From CBEUVQ01 sp965546615 (GTDB lineage: Bacteria; Bacillota; Desulfotomaculia; Desulfotomaculales; Desulfohalotomaculaceae), in assembly GCA_965546615.1 (NCBI GenBank), contig CBEUVQ010000024.1, positions 1-38,749 on the forward strand: DNA of 38,749 nucleotides, written 5' to 3'. A program made the position numbers and the translations under genes. The notes beneath the pieces were generated by a model. The model was not told the DNA's origin, did no database searches, and worked only from the letters and a program-made list of their open reading frames with translations. Positions 31,803 through 38,749 of this stretch are shown here, in pieces (within the stretch, counting starts at the first letter, position 1; every line of letters starts with the position of its first letter).

Positions 31803-32481
31803 CGAAGCGATACCCCAATCCGCGCAGGGTTTTAATAAAATGTGCATAAGGGCCGAGAGATTTCCGCAGCAGTTTCATATGCGTATCCAGCGTTCTGTCG
31901 TCGCCACAATAGTCACAGCCCCACACTTCCGTCATTATCTTTTCCCGCGGCACAGCAATGTTTTTATTTCGTATCAAAAAAAACAAAAGGTCGTATTCTT
32001 TAGGTGCCATATTTACTTCCACGCCGTCAATAAACACCTTATATGCTGTCATGTCCGCTTTGAATCCATCCTTTTCAAAGATGATATGGCCATCGTCATC
32101 GTGTTTTGCAGAGCCGGTTTTCTGCACTCTGCGCAAAATGGCACCTATCCTAAGCATGATTTCCTTTGATGAAAACGGCTTGACAACATAATCGTCAACC
32201 CCAAGCTCAAAACCCAATACTTTATCATATTCTTCGCCTCGAGCTGACAGCATAATTACCGGTGTATCAGATGTTTTACGAATTTCTTTCACCGCAGAAT
32301 AGCCGTCAAGTTCGGGCATCATAATATCCATAATAATTATGTCAAAGGTATTATCACGGCAGAGCCGCACTGCCTCCAAGCCATCTCCTGCTTCTGTAAC
32401 TTCATGACCTTCAAATACTGCGTACCGCCTTATTACAGCACGAAGCCCTGCTTCATCATCGCATATTAAAATTTTAGCCAT
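31795..32481 (-). CDS. OmpR/PhoB-type response regulator
   Basis: 228-aa regulator. Receiver domain: acidic pair in ILICDDEAG, phospho-acceptor Asp in IIIMDIMMPELDG, Thr/Ser in VIMLSARG and Lys in VVKPFSS. C-terminal winged helix: MAPKEYDLLFFLIRNKN, REKIMTEVWGCDY, DDRTLDTHMKLLRKSLG and TLRGLGYRF. ATG at 32481 is chosen because AAAGGAATG lies upstream. It is co-transcribed with the overlapping kinase gene and begins 75 nt after the CotH gene ends, so it probably controls this same operon. Confidence 0.92.
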   Translation of the reverse strand: MAKILICDDEAGLRAVIRRYAVFEGHEVTEAGDGLEAVRLCRDNTFDIIIMDIMMPELDGYSAVKEIRKTSDTPVIMLSARGEEYDKVLGFELGVDDYVVKPFSSKEIMLRIGAILRRVQKTGSAKHDDDGHIIFEKDGFKADMTAYKVFIDGVEVNMAPKEYDLLFFLIRNKNIAVPREKIMTEVWGCDYCGDDRTLDTHMKLLRKSLGPYAHFIKTLRGLGYRFDG

Positions 32482-32556
32482 ACTACAACCATTCCTTTCT
32501 CTATATTTTTGGCGGCTTCGCAATAAAATTAACGTTAATATCGTGCTGTTTTATGC

Positions 32557-34581
32557 TTAATAGTTTCTTTTAAATCGGGCGGCAAATAATATCGCTGCAA
32601 TCAGCACAAGTGATAACACGCCGATGAATACAAGATTTTTGCTTGTTAACCCCTGCTCTGCCGGGGCGCTCACATCTGCTGGAGCGCCCGCATCTGCCGG
32701 AGCGCTCGCATCTGAACGATTCGGCGGATTATTTACAGCTTGTCCTCCCGGTCTCATTCCGTCAACACGCTCGCCACCCATTGCAGAAAGCTGTTCGATC
32801 TGCTCTGCCGTTAAACCAATGGAAAGCAGTTCTTCCTTTACTTCATCGGTTACTTCTCCGTTCGCCTGCCTGATGATATCCATTGCCTTACTCATAAGCT
32901 CTGTATCCATCTCATTATTCATACCGCCGGGGAAGATATTTTTATCCTGCCCAGCCATTCCTCCGGGAAAATCACCATTATTGCCGCCTTTTCCACCCCC
33001 CATCATACTGCCAAGATCGGATAAGTTCAAGTCCTCTGCCGAAATAAGCAGATCGGGGTTTTCATTTTGCTCTGCCGTAGTAGAAGGAATGGTACCGTCA
33101 AGCTGCCCCTGCACGCTTTCGGCACGGAGATTGCCAAGGGTAATAAAGTTTGAAACGGCGTTATTGTACTCCTCATAGGTGCAAAATGCGGTGGCGTCAT
33201 TTTTTACATAATCAGAAATAAGCGCATCAAGCGTATTTATTTTTTCTTCAAACTTGCCGTTTGCAAAGTAATTGTCTATTAACATCTGCAAATAGCTGTG
33301 ATAGCGCTCTAAATATTCCGGATTTGCAAACAGTTTTTCTATCAGCGGACGGCTTGACATTTCAACCCCACTCAGCGGGGTATCAATGGGGAAATTAATC
33401 ACCGAAGAAGCACTGGTGCTTTGAAAGCCACCCCACGCAAGGTTATAGTCCCACGGTAAAACGGTAATCTTACCGTCACGCTCATAAATATAATAGTTTT
33501 GCGCCATGCTGGAGCTGTAGCTGTCGAGATTTACAACAATAGTATGCGCCGCTAAATAGCGCAAAATCTGATCAACATCAAAATAAGTTTCCAACTCTTC
33601 GCCCTCTGAAAGTGCTTTAAGAGCCTGCACAACGCGCTGAAAGTCGCTCTCTGTTCCTTTACCCACTACATTATTAAAAATGCTGCTATAACTTTCGACG
33701 TTATCATCTATATACTCAAGACTGCCTCCCGAGCTGCCGCGGCCGCCTTTTTCACCGGCCATTTGTGGTGAATTGTTGGTGCTGGCTGTATCAGGCGGTG
33801 GGTTAGAGTCGGGCATGGCGTCACCCGGTGGCGGAGATGCTTGATCTTCTGCATTATTTTGAAAGTCCTGCTGAATGCCAGGTCTCTGCCGAAAATCACC
33901 ATCCGGCATCGGAGCGTTTCCTTCTTGCTGTCCCGGTTGTTGACCTCCGCCAACATCCATACTTTTCACGTTGTAAAGCATTCCCAATGTGTCGCCGAAA
34001 ACACGCTGTTCATAGCTTTCGTTATACAGCTCTACTGCAAGGTACAGCCCCCAGCTTTCGCCGTTCACTTTGATATCCGCATAACCGACATAGGGCGCAT
34101 CAACGCCTGCTTCTCGCATTAAATCATAGGAAACATATTCCTTCATGTAAGTGTTATCTCCAACCATATTATTGACCACAAAACTCTCAAGCCCAAAGCA
34201 TGTCTGGTCTTTAATGTATTCGTCAAATTTCAAACGAAAACTATATCGGTCGCTGTCGGAATTCACCACTTCCCTTAAGCTGGAGTTTCCCTTGGGGCGA
34301 ATACCGACATTTTGAAATTTCGTACCGTTTACAATCACGTCGGCCATGATATACTGCTCACTAGCGGCATTGTCGAGCATTTCCTGCCAATCAGCTTCAT
34401 CTGCAATAATTTCAATAGAAATAATATCGGTGCCAAAAACCTCAGCTGCATATTCCGCCTCGGTTTTTATGGCGCCGTTTTCCATTTGTATATTGCCAAT
34501 TACCACTAAAGCAACGCTCACTATCAAGGCAAAAACCACGGCTGCCGCAACAATTATATTTATTTTTTTACTTTGTATCAT
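32557..34581 (-). CDS. CotH-kinase-family membrane protein
   Basis: 674-aa protein anchored at both ends: helix at residues 8-30 and a C-terminal helix NLVFIGVLSLVLIAAILFA. The CotH domain is visible as IRPKGNSSLRE (94-104), YSFRLKFD, VNNMVGDNTYMKEYVSYDL, GESWGLYLAVE, NLDSYSSSMAQNYY and the metal-site PWDYNLAWG near 376-384. A low-complexity Pro/Gln/Gly insert occupies about 210-288 and a second lies near the C-terminus. CotH proteins are atypical protein kinases; Bacillus CotH phosphorylates spore coat proteins, but homologues in this operon type are uncharacterised. GAGGTG precedes ATG. Linked DUF4956 and VTC genes suggest a polyphosphate-related or envelope system. Confidence 0.88.
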   Translation of the reverse strand: MIQSKKINIIVAAAVVFALIVSVALVVIGNIQMENGAIKTEAEYAAEVFGTDIISIEIIADEADWQEMLDNAASEQYIMADVIVNGTKFQNVGIRPKGNSSLREVVNSDSDRYSFRLKFDEYIKDQTCFGLESFVVNNMVGDNTYMKEYVSYDLMREAGVDAPYVGYADIKVNGESWGLYLAVELYNESYEQRVFGDTLGMLYNVKSMDVGGGQQPGQQEGNAPMPDGDFRQRPGIQQDFQNNAEDQASPPPGDAMPDSNPPPDTASTNNSPQMAGEKGGRGSSGGSLEYIDDNVESYSSIFNNVVGKGTESDFQRVVQALKALSEGEELETYFDVDQILRYLAAHTIVVNLDSYSSSMAQNYYIYERDGKITVLPWDYNLAWGGFQSTSASSVINFPIDTPLSGVEMSSRPLIEKLFANPEYLERYHSYLQMLIDNYFANGKFEEKINTLDALISDYVKNDATAFCTYEEYNNAVSNFITLGNLRAESVQGQLDGTIPSTTAEQNENPDLLISAEDLNLSDLGSMMGGGKGGNNGDFPGGMAGQDKNIFPGGMNNEMDTELMSKAMDIIRQANGEVTDEVKEELLSIGLTAEQIEQLSAMGGERVDGMRPGGQAVNNPPNRSDASAPADAGAPADVSAPAEQGLTSKNLVFIGVLSLVLIAAILFAARFKRNY
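32658..32711. repeat. Three tandem 18-bp repeats inside the CotH gene
   Basis: Three near-identical 18-bp units (CTGCCGGGGCGCTCACAT and variants) encode, on the minus strand, a hexapeptide repeat of the form (A/V)(S/G)APA(D/E) just before the C-terminal membrane helix. Likely a flexible spacer able to change length by slippage. Confidence 0.8.
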
Positions 34582-34605
34582 GTTTTCACCTCGATTTTTG
34601 CATAC

Positions 34606-35277
34606 TTAGGCTGTATATTCACCGTTATAGCTTACAAGACAAGCGTTTTTTACACCGCTTATTGAGCGCAATTCATTGAGAACTTTTGCCGACGTATCCA
34701 AAAGACGTACTTCAACAGTAAGCTCGATACCGTATTCAGAAACTGTTTTTGCCTTAATTAAGCTTTTCTTGGTTTTTTGCTTTATTATCGCCAAGCAGTC
34801 GTTTTCCGCTTTATCGTTTTCGAGATTCAGCACCACAATATATGGCGTTTCGCTGCTTTTCTTGTTAACAAACACAATAAGAATAATGCCAATGAAAATT
34901 GACCCGATGATAGCCAAAGGAATTAGCCCTGCACCGATGACTATACCAGCAGAAATTGCCCAATACAAAAATGCAATATCCAGCGGCTCTTTAACAGCTG
35001 TTCTAAAACGAACAATAGACAAAGCACCTACCATACCAAGTGACAAGATAATGTTTGATGTTACCGCCATGATAATGAGAGTTGTAATTAACGACATTGC
35101 CATGATAGAAACACCAAAGGATGACGAGTACATAACCCCTGTAAAGGTTTTTTTGTAAACAAAAAATATGAAAAGCCCGATAGCAAAAGAAAGAAGCATA
35201 GCAGTTCCCACGTCTAACACAGAAAAATCTGCCGCTTTCTCTAAAAAGCTGGATTTAAAAATATCATTAAATGTCAT
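34606..35277 (-). CDS. DUF4956 membrane protein
   Basis: 223-aa protein with about four membrane helices in residues 20-135, including the family signature LSLGMVGALSIVRFRTAVKEP, then a cytosolic alpha/beta domain of about 85 residues. DUF4956 proteins are nearly always next to VTC-domain polyphosphate polymerase-like and CotH genes; no function is known. ATG at 35277 is preferred: GGAGG lies 9 nt upstream, while the GTG two codons earlier is too near that site. Gap to CotH 24 nt, to VTC 17 nt. Confidence 0.85.
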   Translation of the reverse strand: MTFNDIFKSSFLEKAADFSVLDVGTAMLLSFAIGLFIFFVYKKTFTGVMYSSSFGVSIMAMSLITTLIIMAVTSNIILSLGMVGALSIVRFRTAVKEPLDIAFLYWAISAGIVIGAGLIPLAIIGSIFIGIILIVFVNKKSSETPYIVVLNLENDKAENDCLAIIKQKTKKSLIKAKTVSEYGIELTVEVRLLDTSAKVLNELRSISGVKNACLVSYNGEYTA

Positions 35278-35294
35278 TGCCACTTACCTCCGAT

Positions 35295-35972
35295 TTATAT
35301 AATTCTTGCTGCTGCATATTTAGAAAACGCAGTACTTTTTCTTCCGGAAAGAGATACCATCCCGCGAATTATCTCGGGCAAAAAGTCGTCATATTTCACT
35401 TCGAGGATATAAACTCCCGAAATTGGTATAATGACGGATTCAGGCTTCAAAAAATCATGAATACTGTAGCTTGTGCGAATGTCATAATCCAACGTTATGC
35501 GCACATTTCCCATGGGGTAGATAAAAGCCTCCCGCCTATAGTCCACGATATTTTTTGCCCTAAGCTGCTGGTAATGCATTTTGGCATACAGCTCCAAGCA
35601 CAGGGAACTTCCGTTTTCTTTTAACACACTAAGGTCGCCGTCAAACAGCCGCTTACATTCTTCCGCCGTTATGACAGCACTTTCCTTAAAACAAATGCCG
35701 TTTCTTTTGCTCTTTTTTTCCAGGCGGATAAAAGATGTGTCATCGTTATAAAGGCGCAGGCGGAACTTCTCACGCCCGTTTATGCCGTCAATCTTTTCTT
35801 TTAACGCTTTATCGTTGTAGTTTTCAAAATAAAGGCTTTTTACCCTATAGCCATTCCCCCCTGCCGAATTTTTGTCACGCCTGACTACAAACGGAAGCTT
35901 TGCTCTAAGCTGCATTACGTCAGCATAATTTATATAATGCTTCAGCTCATGTCTGCCTCGTGGTTTTTTCAT
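35295..35972 (-). CDS. VTC-domain (polyphosphate polymerase-like) protein
   Basis: 225-aa soluble protein of the triphosphate tunnel metalloenzyme fold. Visible tunnel residues: RHELKHYI near the start, VKSLYFEN, RLRLYN, RLEKKSKRNG, RITLDYDIRTS and the C-terminal ILEVKYD with an acidic-x-Lys pair. Yeast Vtc4 of this family makes polyphosphate from ATP; bacterial members are mostly untested. ATG at 35972 is chosen since AGGAG abuts the in-frame GTG at 35981. It is the first gene of a five-gene operon: VTC, DUF4956, CotH, response regulator, kinase. Confidence 0.85.
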   Translation of the reverse strand: MKKPRGRHELKHYINYADVMQLRAKLPFVVRRDKNSAGGNGYRVKSLYFENYNDKALKEKIDGINGREKFRLRLYNDDTSFIRLEKKSKRNGICFKESAVITAEECKRLFDGDLSVLKENGSSLCLELYAKMHYQQLRAKNIVDYRREAFIYPMGNVRITLDYDIRTSYSIHDFLKPESVIIPISGVYILEVKYDDFLPEIIRGMVSLSGRKSTAFSKYAAARII

Positions 35973-36280
35973 TTTTTTCACTCCTTTTGTTTTTGGAATG
36001 ACTTAATTCTAAAACATAAAACTGAAGTGCAATTGTTTGCTATCTGAACTTTACCTGAATTTGCAGTAAAAATAAGTTGAACCGCTGCTTTTCAATGATT
36101 CAGCCGCTTCGTTAAAATCACCAAAACGAACTGCTGCACAATGACCCCAATTAATTTTTGGACAAACAGCTCTTTTTTTACAAAAATTTGGATAGATTTG
36201 CCTTGTTTTTTACGAAATATTAGATGACAGGGTAATTATCGAAACATGCAGAAGACAATTGAAAAAGAGGGGTGGATAGA
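35973..36280. promoter_or_regulatory. Divergent promoter region, VTC operon and sigma-factor gene
   Basis: About 308 gene-free bases with A/T tracts. It must contain the VTC operon promoter and the sigma-factor promoter. No palindrome or conserved box was clear enough to name. Confidence 0.5.
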
Positions 36281-36847
36281 TTGCAAATAACTGAAGAAAA
36301 TTTTGTTGAACAGCTGAAAAAAAGAAATGAAAAAGCTCTGGAATACGTTATTGAAAACTATGCTTGGATTCTTAAAACCGTTATAAAAAAGCATCTAATT
36401 TATCTTCCGGATTTTTATGAAGAATGTATTAATGATTGTTTATTAGCTGTTTGGAAGAATATTGATGCCTATGATGCCGAAAAAAACAGTTTTAAAAATT
36501 GGCTGGCAGGCATTGCAAAATACATATCTATAGACTATGCAAGAAAATATTTAAAGGATTTAGAAAAGCAAAATATAGATGATGTATCTATATCTGTGGA
36601 AGAAAATTTTTTAAAGGAAACGTTGGCAAAGGAAATCAGCGAAGAAACTGAAAAAATGCTCAACAGTCTGTCTGTCCAAGACAGGGATATTTTTAAAAAA
36701 TTGTATTTTGAAGAAAAAAGCATGAACGAAATAGCTAAAGATACCGGTCTCAGCAAATCCATTTTATATAACAGAATTTCAAGAGCAAAAAAGAAACTGC
36801 GTCAAGCATTTAAACTTAAAGGAGGGTGTAAAAATGAAGGATTCTAA
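36281..36847 (+). CDS. Sigma-70-family (ECF-like) sigma factor
   Basis: 188-aa sigma factor with region 2 (EECINDCLLAVWKNIDAYDAE, then FKNWLAGIAKYISIDYARKY) and region 4 (LSVQDRDIFKKLYFEEKSMNEIAKDTGLS, KSILYNRISRAKKKLRQ). The start is placed at TTG 36281: GAGGGG lies 8 nt upstream, whereas the GTG at 36272 abuts that site. The last codons overlap the DUF4179 gene by 14 nt, a sigma/anti-sigma pairing common in Clostridia. It may direct its own promoter. The signal is unknown. Confidence 0.88.
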   Translation: MQITEENFVEQLKKRNEKALEYVIENYAWILKTVIKKHLIYLPDFYEECINDCLLAVWKNIDAYDAEKNSFKNWLAGIAKYISIDYARKYLKDLEKQNIDDVSISVEENFLKETLAKEISEETEKMLNSLSVQDRDIFKKLYFEEKSMNEIAKDTGLSKSILYNRISRAKKKLRQAFKLKGGCKNEGF

Positions 36848-37892
36848 AAACATTTATGAACTCCTAAATCAAATTGATTTTGACATCGAAGATTATAAAA
36901 AGGAACAGTTAACTGATGTGGAAAAGCAAAGTTTAAAAAAGTCTTTCAGAAAAAGCATCAGCAGAAAGAGAGATTTTAAAAAAATTGCTGCTGCTGCCGC
37001 AGCTTTAATAATGTGTACCGCTGTGTTAAGTCAAACAAATTTTGGCAAAAATGCTTATGCTGTTGCAGCATCTAAAGTTTCACAAACCTCCTACTCTATA
37101 AGTAAAGCATTAGGTATCAAAAGAAGTATTGAACCTTATGCAAGTGTAGTAGGTGAGACAAAGGAAGATAATGGCATTGAGGTTAAATTAAGTGAAGTGA
37201 TTATAGATAACGACAGAATAACCTTTAATACTGTATTTAATACAAAAAAACCTGTAGAAGATGCATTGTTAAAAAATGTAAAAGTTTATATAAACGGTAA
37301 AGAAATAGAACATTCTGCCAGCGGCAGCAGCTCGGGTGCTTTAGATGACACAAATACTTTGTTTTACTCTTTATGCTATTATGAAGTTGAAGGAATAGAG
37401 CAAATGGATGATATAAAAATAAAGTTAGTATTAGAAGACTTGAAATATTATGTCCTGGACCCTTATTCGGATGAAGTAATGGAGGGGGTTGAAAAAGGTA
37501 AATGGGAATTTGAATTTACCGCTAACGGTAAGGAATTAGCAGCAAAAACCAAATCTCTGCCTATCGATTATACTTTTAAGATAGATAATCAAATTTATAG
37601 GCTTGAGAAACTGGAATACAATCCCGTCAGACAGACTATTATAGGAAACCGAGAAATTATTGGAGAATATAAAGAAAGTTATTTTATTCAATTAAAAGGA
37701 CATAATAATTTAGGAAATCAAGTTTCATTTATGATAGAGTCAGCAACGCCGGATGAAGTAGTATTCTCATATGAAACAACTTTCCCATTTTTAGACGAGT
37801 GGTCTGATGAAATTACATCTCTTACATTAGCTCCATTTGCTGACGGTCAACAGGTTGGAGAAGAGTTTACAATACCTATAGAAGAACATTAA
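36834..37892 (+). CDS. DUF4179 membrane protein, probable anti-sigma factor
   Basis: 352-aa protein with a cytosolic N-terminus of about 50 residues, one membrane helix (KIAAAAAALIMCTAVLS, about 44-60) and a large outside domain of beta-rich character. DUF4179 proteins usually sit right after an ECF-type sigma gene and are thought to hold it at the membrane. Its ATG lies within the end of the sigma gene, with AAAGGAGGG upstream, so translation is coupled. A strong terminator follows. Confidence 0.85.
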   Translation: MKDSKNIYELLNQIDFDIEDYKKEQLTDVEKQSLKKSFRKSISRKRDFKKIAAAAAALIMCTAVLSQTNFGKNAYAVAASKVSQTSYSISKALGIKRSIEPYASVVGETKEDNGIEVKLSEVIIDNDRITFNTVFNTKKPVEDALLKNVKVYINGKEIEHSASGSSSGALDDTNTLFYSLCYYEVEGIEQMDDIKIKLVLEDLKYYVLDPYSDEVMEGVEKGKWEFEFTANGKELAAKTKSLPIDYTFKIDNQIYRLEKLEYNPVRQTIIGNREIIGEYKESYFIQLKGHNNLGNQVSFMIESATPDEVVFSYETTFPFLDEWSDEITSLTLAPFADGQQVGEEFTIPIEEH

Positions 37893-37959
37893 AAAATTGA
37901 GCAGCAGCCACCGTACCTGCCGTTTTGGTATACAGCATTTATATGCCCGGAAAGAGTTT

Positions 37960-38001
37960 TAAGCCCTTGGAATATCCGGTATTGGTTATTCCAAGGGCTT
38001 A
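37960..38001 (+). terminator. Terminator after DUF4179 gene
   Basis: TAAGCCCTTGGAATA / TATTCCAAGGGCTTA 15-bp stem followed by TTTAAT. It is 67 nt after the DUF4179 stop codon. Confidence 0.75.
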
Positions 38002-38145
38002 TTTAATAAGCGAGCTATTTACATTAAGAAGCATACACGACAGCCTCCCTTTAAGGCAGCACTCTGCCTGAAAAAACGCGCACAAACCGTTTCCATATGT
38101 CGGTTAATACCATATATCTCATGCAGCACTATCAGCGTGCCGCAA

Positions 38146-38181
38146 AATAAAAAACAGGCCGTCCGAAATCTTCCGGACGGC
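38146..38181 (-). terminator. Terminator after the small CCC-motif protein gene
   Basis: GCCGTCCG / CGGACGGC stem; on the minus strand it is followed by CTGTTTTTTATTTT. It ends the permease/small-protein transcript. Confidence 0.85.
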
Positions 38182-38197
38182 TGTGCCGCAGCAATAG

Positions 38198-38344
38198 CTA
38201 TTTTTCACTCTTTGATTTTTCTTCACTCTGTTGTTCCATTGGTTCATCATCTTTTATTTCTTCAAGTTGAACATTACAACAGCACGAATTTTTCTTCTCT
38301 TTTTTACCAAATAATCTTTCTAATAGGCCTTTCTGTTTTTCCAT
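38198..38344 (-). CDS. Small CCC-motif protein linked to a permease
   Basis: 48-aa soluble protein: a basic N-terminus MEKQKGLLERLFGKKEKKN, then SCCCNVQLEEI and a Glu/Ser/Lys-rich tail. Three Cys in a row followed by a VxLEE-like stretch matches short Cys-rich proteins I recall next to predicted permeases and metalloid genes. It may bind a metal or thiol ligand carried by the permease. ATG at 38344 has AAAGGAG upstream; upstream in-frame starts run into the permease gene end. It begins 31 nt after the permease stop. Confidence 0.75.
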   Translation of the reverse strand: MEKQKGLLERLFGKKEKKNSCCCNVQLEEIKDDEPMEQQSEEKSKSEK

Positions 38345-38375
38345 CTTTATAAAACTCCTTTCGCTATAATGATTT

Positions 38376-38749
38376 TTATACAATATTAAAAACAAACCCT
38401 CCAATTACAGCAGTAGAAAATATAACTAATACTACCGCACCAACCAGTTTCTTTTCAAAAATACTTGCAAGCATACTCATCTCAGGGATTGCCATTCCCG
38501 CCCCTCCAATGATCAGCGCAATAACCGCACCGGTGCTCATTCCTTTTTGCATTAGAGCCAGGCCGATAGGAATAGCTGTTTCAGCACGAATGTACAAAGG
38601 TATACCTATCACTGCTGCTATAGGTATAGCTAAAGGGTTTTCAGGTCCTGCCAGCTTTAACACTAAGTCTTCCGGTAAGTAGCCGTAAATTGCAGCCCCC
38701 AGCCCAACCCCAATCAGTAAATAGATAAGCACTCCCTTAAAATCTCCCC
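38376..38749 (-). CDS. Permease (ArsP/YraQ-like), 5' part beyond window
   Basis: Only the C-terminal 123 or so residues are in the window; the frame is open at the right edge (GDFKGVLIYLLIGVGLGA), so this is a cut gene, not a broken one. Three or four helices are visible, with the conserved IPLYIRAETAIPI-GLAL-QKGMS-GAV-AL segment and GGAGMAIPEMSML, matching UPF0718/ArsP-type permeases as I recall them. Some members export organoarsenicals. Substrate unknown here. It is followed by the CCC-motif protein and a terminator. Confidence 0.75.
   Translation of the reverse strand, partial: GDFKGVLIYLLIGVGLGAAIYGYLPEDLVLKLAGPENPLAIPIAAVIGIPLYIRAETAIPIGLALMQKGMSTGAVIALIIGGAGMAIPEMSMLASIFEKKLVGAVVLVIFSTAVIGGFVFNIV

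Overview
The window looks like chromosomal DNA of an anaerobic, low-to-medium-GC Bacillota, probably class Clostridia. The signs are AT-rich codon use, strong AGGAGG-type ribosome sites, polyferredoxin-like and iron-sulfur flavoproteins, a CoA-acylating aldehyde dehydrogenase, a bacteriohemerythrin, CheX, a CotH/VTC module and molybdenum-cofactor-type riboswitches. I cannot name the genus. No rRNA, tRNA, CRISPR array, prophage or complete insertion sequence is visible; the left edge carries what may be a collapsed IS3-type remnant.

Layout. 1-4.5 kb: RNA 2',3'-cyclic phosphodiesterase (ThpR-like), a small GIY-YIG-like protein, a TauE/SafE-type exporter, and an ABC-2 exporter with two paralogous permeases. 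4.7-7.3 kb: MFS drug exporter, membrane-anchored metallophosphoesterase, HxlR regulator. 7.4-9 kb, plus strand: iron-sulfur flavoprotein and nitroreductase. 9.1-11.2 kb, minus strand: a thiol/electron-transfer module of a tiny Cys-bearing protein, membrane thioredoxin, CcdA and a flavin/2x[4Fe-4S] protein. 11.3-12.2 kb: hemerythrin plus CheX. 12.6-14.9 kb: polar amino acid ABC transporter. 15-17.6 kb: MarR, LysR and metF. 17.7-19.7 kb: a decayed lantibiotic-immunity-type locus with an intact ATPase, a permease broken by a stop codon, and a deletion fusing it to the end of a histidine kinase.

19.8-28.3 kb is the most interesting part: a five-gene minus-strand operon, closed by two strong terminators, for import and desulfonation of sulfoacetate. 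In transcription order it encodes a CoA-acylating aldehyde dehydrogenase (SauS type), the two subunits of an ADP-forming acid-CoA ligase with an altered substrate loop, a DASS/SLC13 transporter whose first SNT motif is replaced, and sulfoacetaldehyde acetyltransferase (Xsc). Read as a pathway: sulfoacetate is imported, activated to sulfoacetyl-CoA, reduced to sulfoacetaldehyde and cleaved by Xsc with phosphate to acetyl phosphate plus sulfite. A LysR regulator lies divergently across about 500 very AT-rich bases.

28.5-30.5 kb: two tandem molybdenum/tungsten-cofactor-type riboswitches, each followed by its own intrinsic terminator, precede an NAD(P)-dependent aldehyde dehydrogenase that itself needs neither metal. 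The first has a visible antiterminator that predicts an OFF switch. This suggests a metal-independent enzyme expressed when the Mo/W cofactor is scarce.

30.5-36 kb: VTC-domain protein, DUF4956 membrane protein, CotH-kinase protein, response regulator and histidine kinase on the minus strand. 36.3-37.9 kb: sigma factor with a DUF4179 partner. The right edge holds a small CCC-motif protein and the end of a permease cut by the window.

Gene-free stretches: 11167-11326 (AT-rich divergent promoter region), 26841-27342 (AT-rich regulatory region), 28304-28540 (an ATATATATATA run and a direct repeat of ATATCCGCC; probable promoter of the riboswitch transcript), 35973-36280 (divergent promoter region), and 37893-38197 (two terminators; nothing else recognised in 38002-38145). 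Several start codons are set by ribosome-site spacing; two genes appear to start at AUA or AUU/CUG.
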